Shown in pieces: positions 1-7,286 of a stretch of DNA of 14,189 nt. A model generated the notes under the pieces. It searched no databases. It saw only the letters and a list, made by a program, of their open reading frames with translations, and was not told the origin of the DNA. Within the stretch, counting starts at the first letter, position 1. The number at the start of each line of letters is the position of its first letter. This DNA comes from JADKBO01 sp037968395 (lineage in GTDB: Bacteria; Bacteroidota; Bacteroidia; Chitinophagales; Saprospiraceae): the NCBI GenBank assembly GCA_037968395.1, contig JBBKVK010000220.1:1-14189 (forward strand). The letters run 5' to 3'. The position numbers and the translations under genes were made by a program.

Positions 1-240
1 AATTGTTTAAATATCAATTATCTTCTTTTGCGATTATATAGGGTGAATGTTTTAGTTTTTGTTATTCGGGCATTTATACATTAAGACCTTTTTTATCATC
101 GTATATTTAGTCAATTATATAATAATTATAATGGTTGATTGTCAACTGACTACATTAAAGCTAGAGATTATTTATAGTCTGATCAGTTCAATAAATACCA
201 AAACTAGACTCCAAATAATAACTTTTTATAACTTTGCTCA
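1..240. other. AT-rich region upstream of lpxD
   Basis: No convincing gene is visible. One frame stays open at 59-244 from a TTG codon, but its product is a low-complexity Ile/Tyr/Phe-rich string as expected from random AT-rich DNA, and it overlaps the lpxD start. The region most likely carries the leader and promoter of the lipid A cluster. The start of the window may include the end of a neighbouring gene that cannot be recognised from so little sequence. Confidence 0.5.
229..236 (+). promoter_or_regulatory. Candidate Bacteroidota -7 box before lpxD
   Basis: TAACTTTG fits the Bacteroidota -7 consensus TAnnTTTG and ends four bases before the lpxD ATG at 241. If used, the transcript would begin at or next to the start codon, giving an almost leaderless mRNA; translation could instead start at the second ATG at 247. 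I see no good TTG -33 element at the usual spacing, so this may be chance. Confidence 0.3.
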
Positions 241-1290
241 ATGAATATGACAGTTGGCGAAATAGCAAAATTACTCAATGCTGTAGTAGAAGGAGATCAA
301 GGTCTAGAGATTACTGGTCCAGGCAAGATAGAAGATGGTTGTGATGGTCAACTTTGCTTTTATGCAAACGCCAAGTATGAAGATCATATATATTCTACTA
401 AATGTACTGCTCTATTATTACAGACAGATTATATTCTAACAAAACCTATTCCTCAAGCAATCATAAGAGTTCCTAATGTTTACGAAGCTATAGGGTTTTT
501 ACTTACAAAATTTACAAGTAAAGTAGATGATCCAATTGGAATTTCTACATTAGCATCTATTGACCCCACAGCAAGCATTGGAAAATCCTCAACTTTAGGT
601 CATTATTCCATCATAGGCAGAGATACTAAAATTGGTGACAATACGACAATACATGGACAAGTATTCATAGCAAATGATTGTACCATTGGCAACAATTGTC
701 TTATTTATCCTGGAGTAAAATTATATCACGGTACAAAGGTCGGTGATAACTGCATCATACATAGTAATGCAGTAATAGGAAGTGACGGATTTGGATTCTC
801 TCAAAGTACTGCTGGGGTTTACAATAAGATACCTCAAACTGGAATAGTAGTTATCGAAAATGATGTAGAAATAGGGTCTTGTACTGTTATTGATAGAGCC
901 ACAATGGGTGAAACTATTATCAAAAAAGGTGTCAAACTTGATAACCTTATCCAGATTGCCCATAATGCGAGTATTGGAGAAAATACGGCAATTGCAGCAC
1001 AAACAGGTGTGTCTGGCAGCACTAAAATAGGTAAAAATTGCATCGTAGGAGGTCAAGTAGGGTTTGTAGGCCATATCGAAGTCGCCGATGGTTCTATGTT
1101 TCAAGCCAAAACAGGAGTTGCCAGCAGTATTAAAAAACCTAATAATAAATATTATGGTTATCCTGCAATCGGCTATCAGGACTATTTAAAATCATACATA
1201 TATTTTAAAAAATTGCCTGAAATAGTTGGCAAAATTGAAAGTTTAGAACAGGAATTAGATATCTTGCGAAGTAGTATAAAAAAAGACTAA
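241..1290 (+). CDS. lpxD: UDP-3-O-acylglucosamine N-acyltransferase LpxD
   Basis: LpxD catalyses the third step of lipid A synthesis, transferring a 3-hydroxyacyl chain from acyl carrier protein to the 2-amino group of UDP-3-O-acyl-glucosamine, in the cytoplasm. The 349 residues show the family layout: an N-terminal uridine-binding domain (about 1-100), a left-handed beta-helix of hexapeptide repeats (about 105-295, e.g. IGDNTTIHG and VGDNCIIHSN), and a C-terminal helix with coiled-coil character (about 325-345). His241 in LIQIAHNASIG matches the catalytic His239 of E. coli LpxD, and the SDGFGF segment (181-186) is typical. Length is near the usual 340. The start could be ATG 241 or ATG 247; both precede the conserved TVGEIAKLL, and 241 is kept as the longer form. 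lpxC-fabZ follows after 10 bases, so the two are almost surely co-transcribed. Confidence 0.96.
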   Translation: MNMTVGEIAKLLNAVVEGDQGLEITGPGKIEDGCDGQLCFYANAKYEDHIYSTKCTALLLQTDYILTKPIPQAIIRVPNVYEAIGFLLTKFTSKVDDPIGISTLASIDPTASIGKSSTLGHYSIIGRDTKIGDNTTIHGQVFIANDCTIGNNCLIYPGVKLYHGTKVGDNCIIHSNAVIGSDGFGFSQSTAGVYNKIPQTGIVVIENDVEIGSCTVIDRATMGETIIKKGVKLDNLIQIAHNASIGENTAIAAQTGVSGSTKIGKNCIVGGQVGFVGHIEVADGSMFQAKTGVASSIKKPNNKYYGYPAIGYQDYLKSYIYFKKLPEIVGKIESLEQELDILRSSIKKD

Positions 1291-1300
1291 TAAAACATAT

Positions 1301-2692
1301 ATGAATAGGACCACTCTATCCAAGGAAGTTAAAATCTCAGGGAAAGGACTGCACACAGGTAATACGATAGACATTGTCATCAAACCTTCAGAAACCCTTG
1401 GCATCAAATTTATAAGAACGGACTTAGATCCTCTAGTTACAATTAATGCAGATGCTGGTCATGTTACCAATACTCAGAGGAGTACAACTTTAGGTAAGGG
1501 CGATGTAACAATTAGCACAGTAGAACATATCCTTGCAGCTTTTGCAGGGAAAGGGATATCGAATGCCATTATAGAAGTAAATGGTCCAGAAATACCAATC
1601 CTAGATGGCAGCGCCCTACCCTTTGTAAAAATGATCAATGATGCAGGCATTACTACTTTAGAAGAAGAAATAGAGCCATTCATCATCACTGAGACAATTA
1701 CTCTTAAAAATGAAGATACTGGTTCAGAAATTATAGCTATGCCATCAGATAATTTTGAGGTGCAGGTTATTATTGATTTTTCTAATGAAAATGTTGCAGA
1801 ACAAACAGCCAGCCTTGTCAATCTTTCTGATTTTGAGACAGAAGTTGCTAATTGTAGAACATTTGTATTTACTAATGAATTAGAAGCACTTATAGATGCT
1901 AACCTCATTAAAGGCGGAGACCTAGGTAACGCTCTAGTGGTTGCTGAAAAGGGGATGACACAGCAAAAACTTGATGCTTTAGCTGATAAATTGGGAGTTG
2001 ATAAAATCCCATTACCTGAAAATGGTATTTTAAGCAAGAAAACATTGTTCCATGCCAATGAGATGGCCAGGCATAAACTTTTAGACGTAATTGGTGATCT
2101 CAGTTTACTTGGAAAACCTATACAAGGTAAAATTATAGCTATTAAACCAGGTCATAAAATCAATACAGAATTTGCAACTTTATTAAAACAAAAATCAATA
2201 GAACAAAAGAGATTAAAAGGCAAGCCAAATTATGATCCAACTATTGATCCAATTAAGGATGTTGAAGCAATTAAGGCTATGTTACCACACAGGTATCCTT
2301 TTTTGATGGTAGATAAAATAATAGAGATGTCACCAAATCACGTTGTTGGTATTAAAAACGTTACATTTAATGAAGGGTTGTTCCAAGGACATTTCCCTGG
2401 TAATGCAGTATTTCCAGGAGTTTTACAAATGGAGGCTCTAGCGCAAACTGGTGGAATTTTGGCACTTTCTACTGTAGAAGATCCACACAATTGGGATACC
2501 TATTTCTTAAAGATGGATGGTGTCAAATTTAAAAACAAAGTAGTTCCAGGAGATACTTTAATATTAAAAATGGAGTTATTATCACCAATCCGTCGTGGTA
2601 TAATACAAATGAAAGGTACTGCTTATGTTGGAAATAAACTTGTGAGTGAAGGTGAGCTCACAGCCCAAATTGTAAAAAGAACAGATGCTTAA
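1301..2692 (+). CDS. lpxC-fabZ: LpxC-FabZ bifunctional fusion protein
   Basis: Two enzymes in one chain, an arrangement known from Bacteroidota. The N-terminal part (about 1-300) is LpxC, the zinc deacetylase that commits UDP-3-O-acyl-GlcNAc to lipid A. Visible residues are Glu75-His76 in TVEHILAAF, His258 and Asp262 in ARHKLLDVIGD (zinc ligands with His76), and His285 in KPGHK, matching E. coli E78/H79, H238/D242 and H265. About 20 extra residues lie before the second zinc motif compared with E. coli. The C-terminal part (about 315-463) is FabZ, the 3-hydroxyacyl-ACP dehydratase: LPHRYPFLMVD at 328-338, then GHFPG with catalytic His364 and Glu378 in FPGVLQMEAL, the normal 14-residue spacing. 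A charged linker (about 296-316) joins them. The fusion couples two enzymes that compete for, or feed from, the 3-hydroxyacyl-ACP pool. It sits between lpxD and lpxA in one operon. Confidence 0.97.
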   Translation: MNRTTLSKEVKISGKGLHTGNTIDIVIKPSETLGIKFIRTDLDPLVTINADAGHVTNTQRSTTLGKGDVTISTVEHILAAFAGKGISNAIIEVNGPEIPILDGSALPFVKMINDAGITTLEEEIEPFIITETITLKNEDTGSEIIAMPSDNFEVQVIIDFSNENVAEQTASLVNLSDFETEVANCRTFVFTNELEALIDANLIKGGDLGNALVVAEKGMTQQKLDALADKLGVDKIPLPENGILSKKTLFHANEMARHKLLDVIGDLSLLGKPIQGKIIAIKPGHKINTEFATLLKQKSIEQKRLKGKPNYDPTIDPIKDVEAIKAMLPHRYPFLMVDKIIEMSPNHVVGIKNVTFNEGLFQGHFPGNAVFPGVLQMEALAQTGGILALSTVEDPHNWDTYFLKMDGVKFKNKVVPGDTLILKMELLSPIRRGIIQMKGTAYVGNKLVSEGELTAQIVKRTDA

Positions 2693-2714
2693 TAAACAAG
2701 CAAATTGATAGTAT

Positions 2715-3500
2715 ATGGAAGTAAACTATAAGATGGTTGATATTCATCCGCTTGCAAAGATCGGTGAAAATGTGGAAGTTGGTTCTTTTACAAGTATTGC
2801 TGAAGATGTAGTGATTGGAGATGGAACGTGGATTGGCCCGCATGTCACAATAATGGATGGTGCTAGAATAGGAAAAAATTGTAAAATATTCCCAGGCGCA
2901 GTAATAAGTGCTATTCCCCAAGATCTTAAGTTTGATAATGAAGATACAATTCTTGTAATTGGTGACAATGTAACTGTTAGAGAATATTGCACTTTAAATC
3001 GAGGCACAAAAGCTAATCATAAAACAGTCATTGGATCGAATTGTCTATTAATGGCATATGTCCACGTTGCTCATGATTGTGTGATTGGTAATAATTGTAT
3101 CCTTGCCAATGCCGTCAATATTGCTGGACATGTGATTGTAGGCGATTATGCCATCTTAGGAGGAATGTCAGCTGTACATCAATTTGTACACATTGGGGCT
3201 CATTCCATGATATCTGGTGGTTCATTGGTTAGAAAAGATGTCCCACCCTACGTGAAAGCTGCTAGAGAACCTTTGTCATATGTAGGTGTCAATAGTATAG
3301 GATTATCAAGAAGAGGGTTTAATACTGAAGATATCAGTTTGATCCAAAAACTATATAGGACTTTGTTTGTAAAAGGTTTAAATGTAAGCCAAGCTGTTAC
3401 AACCATTGAGGAGACAGTTGAAGAATCTATATACAAAACTGAAATTCTTTCTTTTATTGCCAATGCAGATAGAGGCATTATGAAGGGATATACTCAATAA
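2715..3500 (+). CDS. lpxA: UDP-GlcNAc 3-O-acyltransferase LpxA
   Basis: LpxA performs the first, reversible step of lipid A synthesis, moving a 3-hydroxyacyl group from ACP to the 3-OH of UDP-GlcNAc; the active enzyme is a cytoplasmic trimer. The 261 residues (E. coli has 262) consist of a hexapeptide-repeat beta-helix (about 10-185) and a helical C-terminal domain (about 190-258). His120 in HVAHDCVIGN matches catalytic His125 of E. coli, and AVHQF (153-157) holds the equivalent of His160. Gly168 aligns with Gly173, the residue that lets the E. coli enzyme take long acyl chains, which suggests a long-chain acyl donor. ATG 2733 (MVDIHPLAKIG) is a credible alternative start giving 255 residues; no ribosome binding site decides between them. 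The gene lies 22 bases after lpxC-fabZ and 9 bases before the ABC ATPase. Confidence 0.96.
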   Translation: MEVNYKMVDIHPLAKIGENVEVGSFTSIAEDVVIGDGTWIGPHVTIMDGARIGKNCKIFPGAVISAIPQDLKFDNEDTILVIGDNVTVREYCTLNRGTKANHKTVIGSNCLLMAYVHVAHDCVIGNNCILANAVNIAGHVIVGDYAILGGMSAVHQFVHIGAHSMISGGSLVRKDVPPYVKAAREPLSYVGVNSIGLSRRGFNTEDISLIQKLYRTLFVKGLNVSQAVTTIEETVEESIYKTEILSFIANADRGIMKGYTQ

Positions 3501-3509
3501 TAAGTAACT

Positions 3510-4136
3510 ATGCTGGATATAGTGCTAGAAGACATTTCAAAGCGGTATGGATATCAAACAATCCTTTCTAAGGTTGATTTGAAAATTGCTCATGCAGATA
3601 GAATCGGTATATCAGGAAGAAATGGATCTGGAAAATCTACATTATTAAAAATTATATCTTCATATTTAAGCCCAAGCCTAGGTAAAATAAAATATATAAA
3701 AGACGGAGTAAATGCCAAGTCAAAGGACATTGCACAAAATATTGGATTTTCTGCCCCCTATGTTAAAGTGACACAAGAAATGTCACTGGATGAAGTTTTT
3801 AACTTTCAAGCAAAATTCAAACCTTTTTATAACGACATTGGGTACAAACCATTTCTAGAACTTATCGAATTAGAAAATCCAAAGAATAAAGAGATTCGGA
3901 TGTTTTCTAGTGGTATGCAACAAAAAGTCAATTTAGGTTTAACAATATTGGCCGAAAGTGACGTATTATTATTAGATGAACCCACATCATATTTAGATGA
4001 TGAGGCAAAAGATTGGTTTCATAATATCTTGGATTTATATTCTCAAAACAGAACTGTTATAATCGCTTCCAATGACAAATCAGATTTTAAATTGATTGAA
4101 AAAAAGTATAATATCATTGAAGGGTTTTTAGTCTAG
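3510..4136 (+). CDS. Stand-alone ABC-type ATPase following lpxA
   Basis: A single ABC nucleotide-binding domain of 208 residues with no membrane segment. Walker A is GRNGSGKST (36-44), the signature is SSGMQQK (133-139, a variant of LSGGQ), Walker B is VLLLDE (152-157), and the D-loop reads SYLD (160-163). Two normally conserved residues are replaced: the Q-loop region reads IGFSAPYVKV (78-87) without Gln, and the H-loop reads ASND (186-189) with Asn188 where the switch His should be. I recall similar IxAPY and SSND/ASND sequences in other Bacteroidota ATPases, so this may be a family trait rather than decay. No permease gene is nearby. Nine bases after lpxA, it is probably co-transcribed with the lipid A genes, which hints at an envelope role, but its substrate and partner cannot be read from sequence. 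It is not clearly LptB, which normally keeps both residues. Confidence 0.85.
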   Translation: MLDIVLEDISKRYGYQTILSKVDLKIAHADRIGISGRNGSGKSTLLKIISSYLSPSLGKIKYIKDGVNAKSKDIAQNIGFSAPYVKVTQEMSLDEVFNFQAKFKPFYNDIGYKPFLELIELENPKNKEIRMFSSGMQQKVNLGLTILAESDVLLLDEPTSYLDDEAKDWFHNILDLYSQNRTVIIASNDKSDFKLIEKKYNIIEGFLV

Positions 4137-4404
4137 CAATTTTATAACTCCTTCAAAATATTAGTTGTTTCTGACCTAATTAAAGAATACTGTCACTCGA
4201 TTCAGTAGTTGACTAGCTTAGCTGTTAAATTCAAATTGTATTTTAAATTAATAAAAGTAACTTTCATTAAAAATCTTGTTACATCCTAATTCAATTAAAT
4301 GTTTTTTTACACTATTTATGTATTTATGGCGATAATACAGTTAGATTAAATAGATATAGTTAGAAAATACTCTTATTTTTGGCATTCAATCAAAATTAAA
4401 TTAA
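4137..4404. other. AT-rich intergenic region, ABC ATPase to metalloprotease
   Basis: Both flanking genes read rightward. No coding frame or RNA gene is evident. The only recognisable element is a TATTTTTG box near the right end (4374-4381). A weak 7-base inverted repeat (4117-4123 with 4150-4156) spans the end of the ATPase gene, but its loop is 26 bases and no T-run follows, so I do not call a terminator for the lipid A operon. Confidence 0.6.
4374..4381 (+). promoter_or_regulatory. Bacteroidota -7 box for the metalloprotease gene
   Basis: TATTTTTG matches TAnnTTTG exactly and ends 23 bases before the ATG at 4405, which would leave a leader of roughly 17 bases. The same octamer lies at nearly the same distance ahead of sucC. 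No clear TTG -33 element is seen, which is common for the weakly conserved -33 box. Confidence 0.55.
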
Positions 4405-5907
4405 ATGAGATTACTTTTAGCAGCAATATTCGGATTATTCCTACTTAATTTGAGTGCTCAGCATCAATCATGTGGGACATCTGATCAGGACCAATTACTA
4501 ATGGAAGAGATTTCTAGAATAGGTGGCCCTTCCAAATTACAAATAGCACAAAATAGAGAGAAAGTCTATATCCCTATTGCATTTCATATTGTAAAACAAG
4601 GCAATGGCACTGGAGGAGTAAAGCAAGGAGATATATTAAAACAATTATGCAAATTAAACAAAGACTATGCACCGTGGGATATAGCGTTTTACTCTATATA
4701 TAACACAGACTACCCAGTAATCAGAAGTGATCAAGCTTATAGCTCACCTAGAGATTATGAAAACAACTTTAATAATAAAAAGCACCCATCTGCTTTGAAT
4801 GTCTTTGTTACTGGAGATATTGGAGATTCTAATGGAGGTGGTGGTGGAGTAATACTTGGTTACTACAGTCCATCAAATGACTTAATCGTATGTAGGTTAG
4901 CTGAATTTAACCTTAACTCATTCACATTAACACATGAAATAGGCCACTTTTTCTCTTTAAGGCATACGTTTTTTGGTTGGGATTGCACTCTTTACAATAC
5001 AAATACGCATGGCAACCCATGTGAAATATTTTCCTCTCCTTGTAACTCAAACGTACCTGTTGAGTTAGTGGACCGATCCAACTGTGATGTAGCTGGTGAC
5101 GAAATATGTGATACACCACCTGACTATAATTTCGCTTTTGGACCATATGATACAGGTTGTGGAATTAACCTTGTTGTGAAAGATTCAAATGGTGAAGGCT
5201 TAGGTACTATGTATAACAACGTGATGAGTTATCACTCACAATGCTCAACTGAATTATTTACACAAGGGCAAATAGACAGAGTGCTTTTTAATTATAATAG
5301 AGCAACTAGAGACTTCCTTAAAAGTAATTATGTGCCTAATGAAACAGAAATCACTAATGCTCCCATTATAATTACACCAATTCAGGATTCAAAGGTAGAT
5401 ACTTATGATGGTGTGTATATTGAGTGGATAGGAGATGAAAATGCAGATAATTACTTAATTGAGTTTAAGAGTGGTTCCAGTACTTTAGAATACTATACAA
5501 CTAACCCATATTTCTATGCAACAGAATTAGCTAAAAATACCTTTTACTTCTTTAAAGTATATGTATTTAATGATGGTTTTACTTGTATGGATGCAGTAAG
5601 CGGTAGGTTTCAAACTGGAACAGGAACCACAAATACATTAGATCAGGCGCTATTTAGTGATATTACCATTGCTCCAAATCCAGCACAAGATAATTTAAGG
5701 CTTAATATAGATAGTAGTTTTGATGAAAATGTTAGCATTACAATTACTAACCTGTCAGGTAAGACTGTAAAAACTGTTTCTCAAAAAATATATGAAGGAA
5801 ATAACAAAATTTCAATTGACATAACTAACTGTAAGTCAGGTATTCATTTTACAACGATAACTACGAGTAAAGGGCGAGTAACACAAAAAATTAGCGTAGT
5901 CAAATAA
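4405..5907 (+). CDS. Secreted M43-like zinc metalloprotease with T9SS sorting domain
   Basis: A predicted exported zinc endopeptidase of 500 residues. The start MRLLLAAIFGLFLLNLSAQ is a typical signal peptide, with cleavage near 19. The catalytic domain (about 50-310) holds HEIGHFFSLRH at 177-187: His177, His181 and His187 as zinc ligands and Glu178 as catalytic base. The position usually held by Gly in metzincins of the M43 (pappalysin/cytophagalysin) family is Ser184. The Met-turn is NNVMSY with Met274, followed by FTQGQIDRVLFN, as in M43 enzymes. About ten cysteines in the catalytic region (e.g. 194, 206, 213, 227, 235, 252, 280) suggest disulfides. A beta-rich segment at about 318-405 looks like a fibronectin III-type domain. 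The last ~80 residues (ITIAPNPAQDNL to QKISVVK) form a type A T9SS C-terminal domain, so the protein should cross the outer membrane and be surface-anchored or released. The gene has its own promoter box. Substrate unknown; nutritional peptide release is a guess. Confidence 0.9.
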   Translation: MRLLLAAIFGLFLLNLSAQHQSCGTSDQDQLLMEEISRIGGPSKLQIAQNREKVYIPIAFHIVKQGNGTGGVKQGDILKQLCKLNKDYAPWDIAFYSIYNTDYPVIRSDQAYSSPRDYENNFNNKKHPSALNVFVTGDIGDSNGGGGGVILGYYSPSNDLIVCRLAEFNLNSFTLTHEIGHFFSLRHTFFGWDCTLYNTNTHGNPCEIFSSPCNSNVPVELVDRSNCDVAGDEICDTPPDYNFAFGPYDTGCGINLVVKDSNGEGLGTMYNNVMSYHSQCSTELFTQGQIDRVLFNYNRATRDFLKSNYVPNETEITNAPIIITPIQDSKVDTYDGVYIEWIGDENADNYLIEFKSGSSTLEYYTTNPYFYATELAKNTFYFFKVYVFNDGFTCMDAVSGRFQTGTGTTNTLDQALFSDITIAPNPAQDNLRLNIDSSFDENVSITITNLSGKTVKTVSQKIYEGNNKISIDITNCKSGIHFTTITTSKGRVTQKISVVK

Positions 5908-5926
5908 TATTATGTTTTAATATTAT
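5904..5926 (+). terminator. AT-only hairpin at the metalloprotease stop / sucC promoter
   Basis: ATAATATTA (5904-5912) and TAATATTAT (5918-5926) form a perfect 9-base inverted repeat around a 5-base loop, starting inside the metalloprotease stop codon and ending on the first base of the sucC TATTTTTG box. A T-rich stretch follows. With no G-C pair the RNA stem would be weak, so it is either a poor terminator or a palindromic DNA site over the sucC promoter. Chance is also possible in such AT-rich sequence. Confidence 0.3.
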
Positions 5927-5933
5927 ATTTTTG
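5926..5933 (+). promoter_or_regulatory. Bacteroidota -7 box for sucC
   Basis: TATTTTTG fits TAnnTTTG and ends 22 bases before the sucC ATG at 5956, predicting a leader of roughly 16 bases. The same box and spacing are seen before the metalloprotease gene. I do not see a strong -33 TTG. Confidence 0.55.
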
Positions 5934-5955
5934 CATCTCATTAAACATTGACATA

Positions 5956-7161
5956 ATGAATTTACATGAATATCAAGGTAAGCAAATGCTTGCCTCTTAT
6001 GGAGTAAATATCCAGAAAGGATTGGTCGCTACCACAGTTGAAGAAGCTGTAGAAGCTTATAATAAGGTTACTGCTGAATCAGGTAATAGTTTCGCAGTTG
6101 TAAAAGCTCAGATCCATGCAGGAGGAAGAGGAAAAGGTGGTGGTGTGAAACTCGCTAAAAACTTAGATACTCTAAAAGAGCATGCTAGTAATATACTAGG
6201 AATGATGTTAAAAACACCTCAGACTCCTGGTGGTATGGAGGGTCCTGGTAAATTAGTCAGAAAAATACTAATTGCAGAAGACTCATATGTGCCAGATTTT
6301 GATGCATGTAAAGAGTTATATGTCTCCATCTTAATGGATAGAGAAAAGAAGCAAAATGTAATTATCTATAGTACTCAAGGTGGTATGGATATTGAAAAAG
6401 TTGCAGAAGAAACACCTCATTTAGTACACAAAGAATATATTGATCCACTAATTGGTTTACAACCTTTTGAAGCAAGAAAAGTGGCATTCAATTTAGGGCT
6501 AACTGGCAAAGCTTTAAAAGAGATGACAAAGTTCATCACATCTTTGTATAATGCATTTGTAGGCACTGACGCATCTTTATTTGAAATAAATCCTTGCCTT
6601 AAAACAGGAGATGATAGGATCATAGCTGTAGATTGTAAAGTATCGCTTGATGAAAATGCACTGTATCGTCATAAGGATCTTGAAGCAATGAGAGATACTG
6701 ATGAGGAAGATGCAACAGAGGTAGAAGCTAAGGAATATGGTCTTAACTACGTGAAATTAGACGGAAATGTTGGCTGTATGGTAAATGGAGCTGGACTAGC
6801 TATGGCAACAATGGATATTATTAAATTGTCAGGAGGATCACCAGCCAATTTCTTAGATGTAGGTGGTACAGCAGATGCTGCGAGAGTAGAGCAAGCTTTT
6901 AGAATTATCTTGAAAGATGAAAACGTAAAAGCTATACTTATAAATATTTTTGGAGGAATTGTGAGATGTGATAGAGTAGCTCAAGGAGTAGTAGACGCTT
7001 ATAAGAATATGGGTAATATTACTGTGCCAATTATCGTAAGGTTACAAGGAACTAATTCAGATTTAGCAAAGAAAATAATTGATGAAAGTGGATTGTCTGT
7101 TCAATCAGCTATACTACTACAAGAAGCAGCAGATAAAGTTGAAGCAGTACTTTCAGCTTAG
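5956..7161 (+). CDS. sucC: Succinyl-CoA ligase beta subunit (ADP-forming family)
   Basis: Beta subunit of the TCA-cycle enzyme that interconverts succinyl-CoA and succinate while making ATP or GTP; it works in the cytoplasm with the alpha subunit SucD. The 401 residues (E. coli 388) begin with the family signature MNLHEYQGKQML and contain an ATP-grasp domain: HAGGRGKGGGVKL (54-66), LFEINPC (208-214) and DCKVSLDENA (226-235) supply nucleotide and metal binding. The C-terminal CoA-ligase domain (about 260-401) has FLDVGGTA (299-306) and NIFGGIVRCD (330-339). The first in-frame ATG gives the canonical N-terminus, so the start is firm. No sucD lies beside it: the gene has its own promoter box and is followed by hairpins and a terminator, so alpha must be encoded elsewhere. 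No key residue appears missing. Confidence 0.97.
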   Translation: MNLHEYQGKQMLASYGVNIQKGLVATTVEEAVEAYNKVTAESGNSFAVVKAQIHAGGRGKGGGVKLAKNLDTLKEHASNILGMMLKTPQTPGGMEGPGKLVRKILIAEDSYVPDFDACKELYVSILMDREKKQNVIIYSTQGGMDIEKVAEETPHLVHKEYIDPLIGLQPFEARKVAFNLGLTGKALKEMTKFITSLYNAFVGTDASLFEINPCLKTGDDRIIAVDCKVSLDENALYRHKDLEAMRDTDEEDATEVEAKEYGLNYVKLDGNVGCMVNGAGLAMATMDIIKLSGGSPANFLDVGGTADAARVEQAFRIILKDENVKAILINIFGGIVRCDRVAQGVVDAYKNMGNITVPIIVRLQGTNSDLAKKIIDESGLSVQSAILLQEAADKVEAVLSA

Positions 7162-7169
7162 AATATACT

Positions 7170-7204
7170 AGAAATGGTTTAATAATATTTATTAAATCAT
7201 TTCT
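7170..7204 (+). repeat. AU-rich hairpin downstream of sucC
   Basis: Bases 7170-7185 pair with 7189-7204, a 16-base stem with one G-T wobble (7177/7197) and a 3-base loop. It begins eight bases after the sucC stop. There is no T-run directly behind it, so by itself it does not look like an intrinsic terminator; it may protect the sucC 3' end from exonucleases. Its right arm CATTTC (7198-7203) can also pair with GAAATG at 7206-7211. Confidence 0.6.
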
Positions 7205-7214
7205 TGAAATGAGT

Positions 7215-7259
7215 AAAATGAAACCGAAGATTGTAAACAGTTTTCGGTTTTATTTTTTT
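7215..7259 (+). terminator. Intrinsic terminator after sucC
   Basis: Bases 7221-7233 pair with 7238-7250 (core AAACCGAA with TTCGGTTT, then inner pairs including two G-T wobbles) around the tetraloop TAAA. The stem is followed by TTTTATTTTTTT, and the A-run before it can pair with part of this tail. This is a strong rho-independent terminator for the sucC transcript and separates it from xseA. Confidence 0.88.
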
Positions 7260-7286
7260 AACCCTGTAATTAAATAATATAACAAC

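Noticed and set aside
59..244. Small open frame of 61 codons before lpxD
   Set aside because: It begins at TTG, encodes a low-complexity Ile/Tyr/Phe-rich string, overlaps lpxD, and resembles no family I know.
721..1104. Minus-strand open frame inside lpxD
   Set aside because: Antisense to the hexapeptide repeats of LpxD with no recognisable motif.
1474..2058. Long minus-strand open frame inside lpxC-fabZ
   Set aside because: It lies wholly antisense to a well-supported gene, and its Ser/Leu-rich product shows no domain; it is a codon-usage shadow.
241..4136. Hexapeptide repeats of lpxD and lpxA as DNA repeats
   Set aside because: The repetition is at protein level (beta-helix turns) and the DNA copies are too diverged to be a repeat array.
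4117..4156. Inverted repeat TTGAAGG/CCTTCAA at the end of the ABC ATPase gene
   Set aside because: Only 7 pairs around a 26-base loop and no T-run after it; not a credible terminator.
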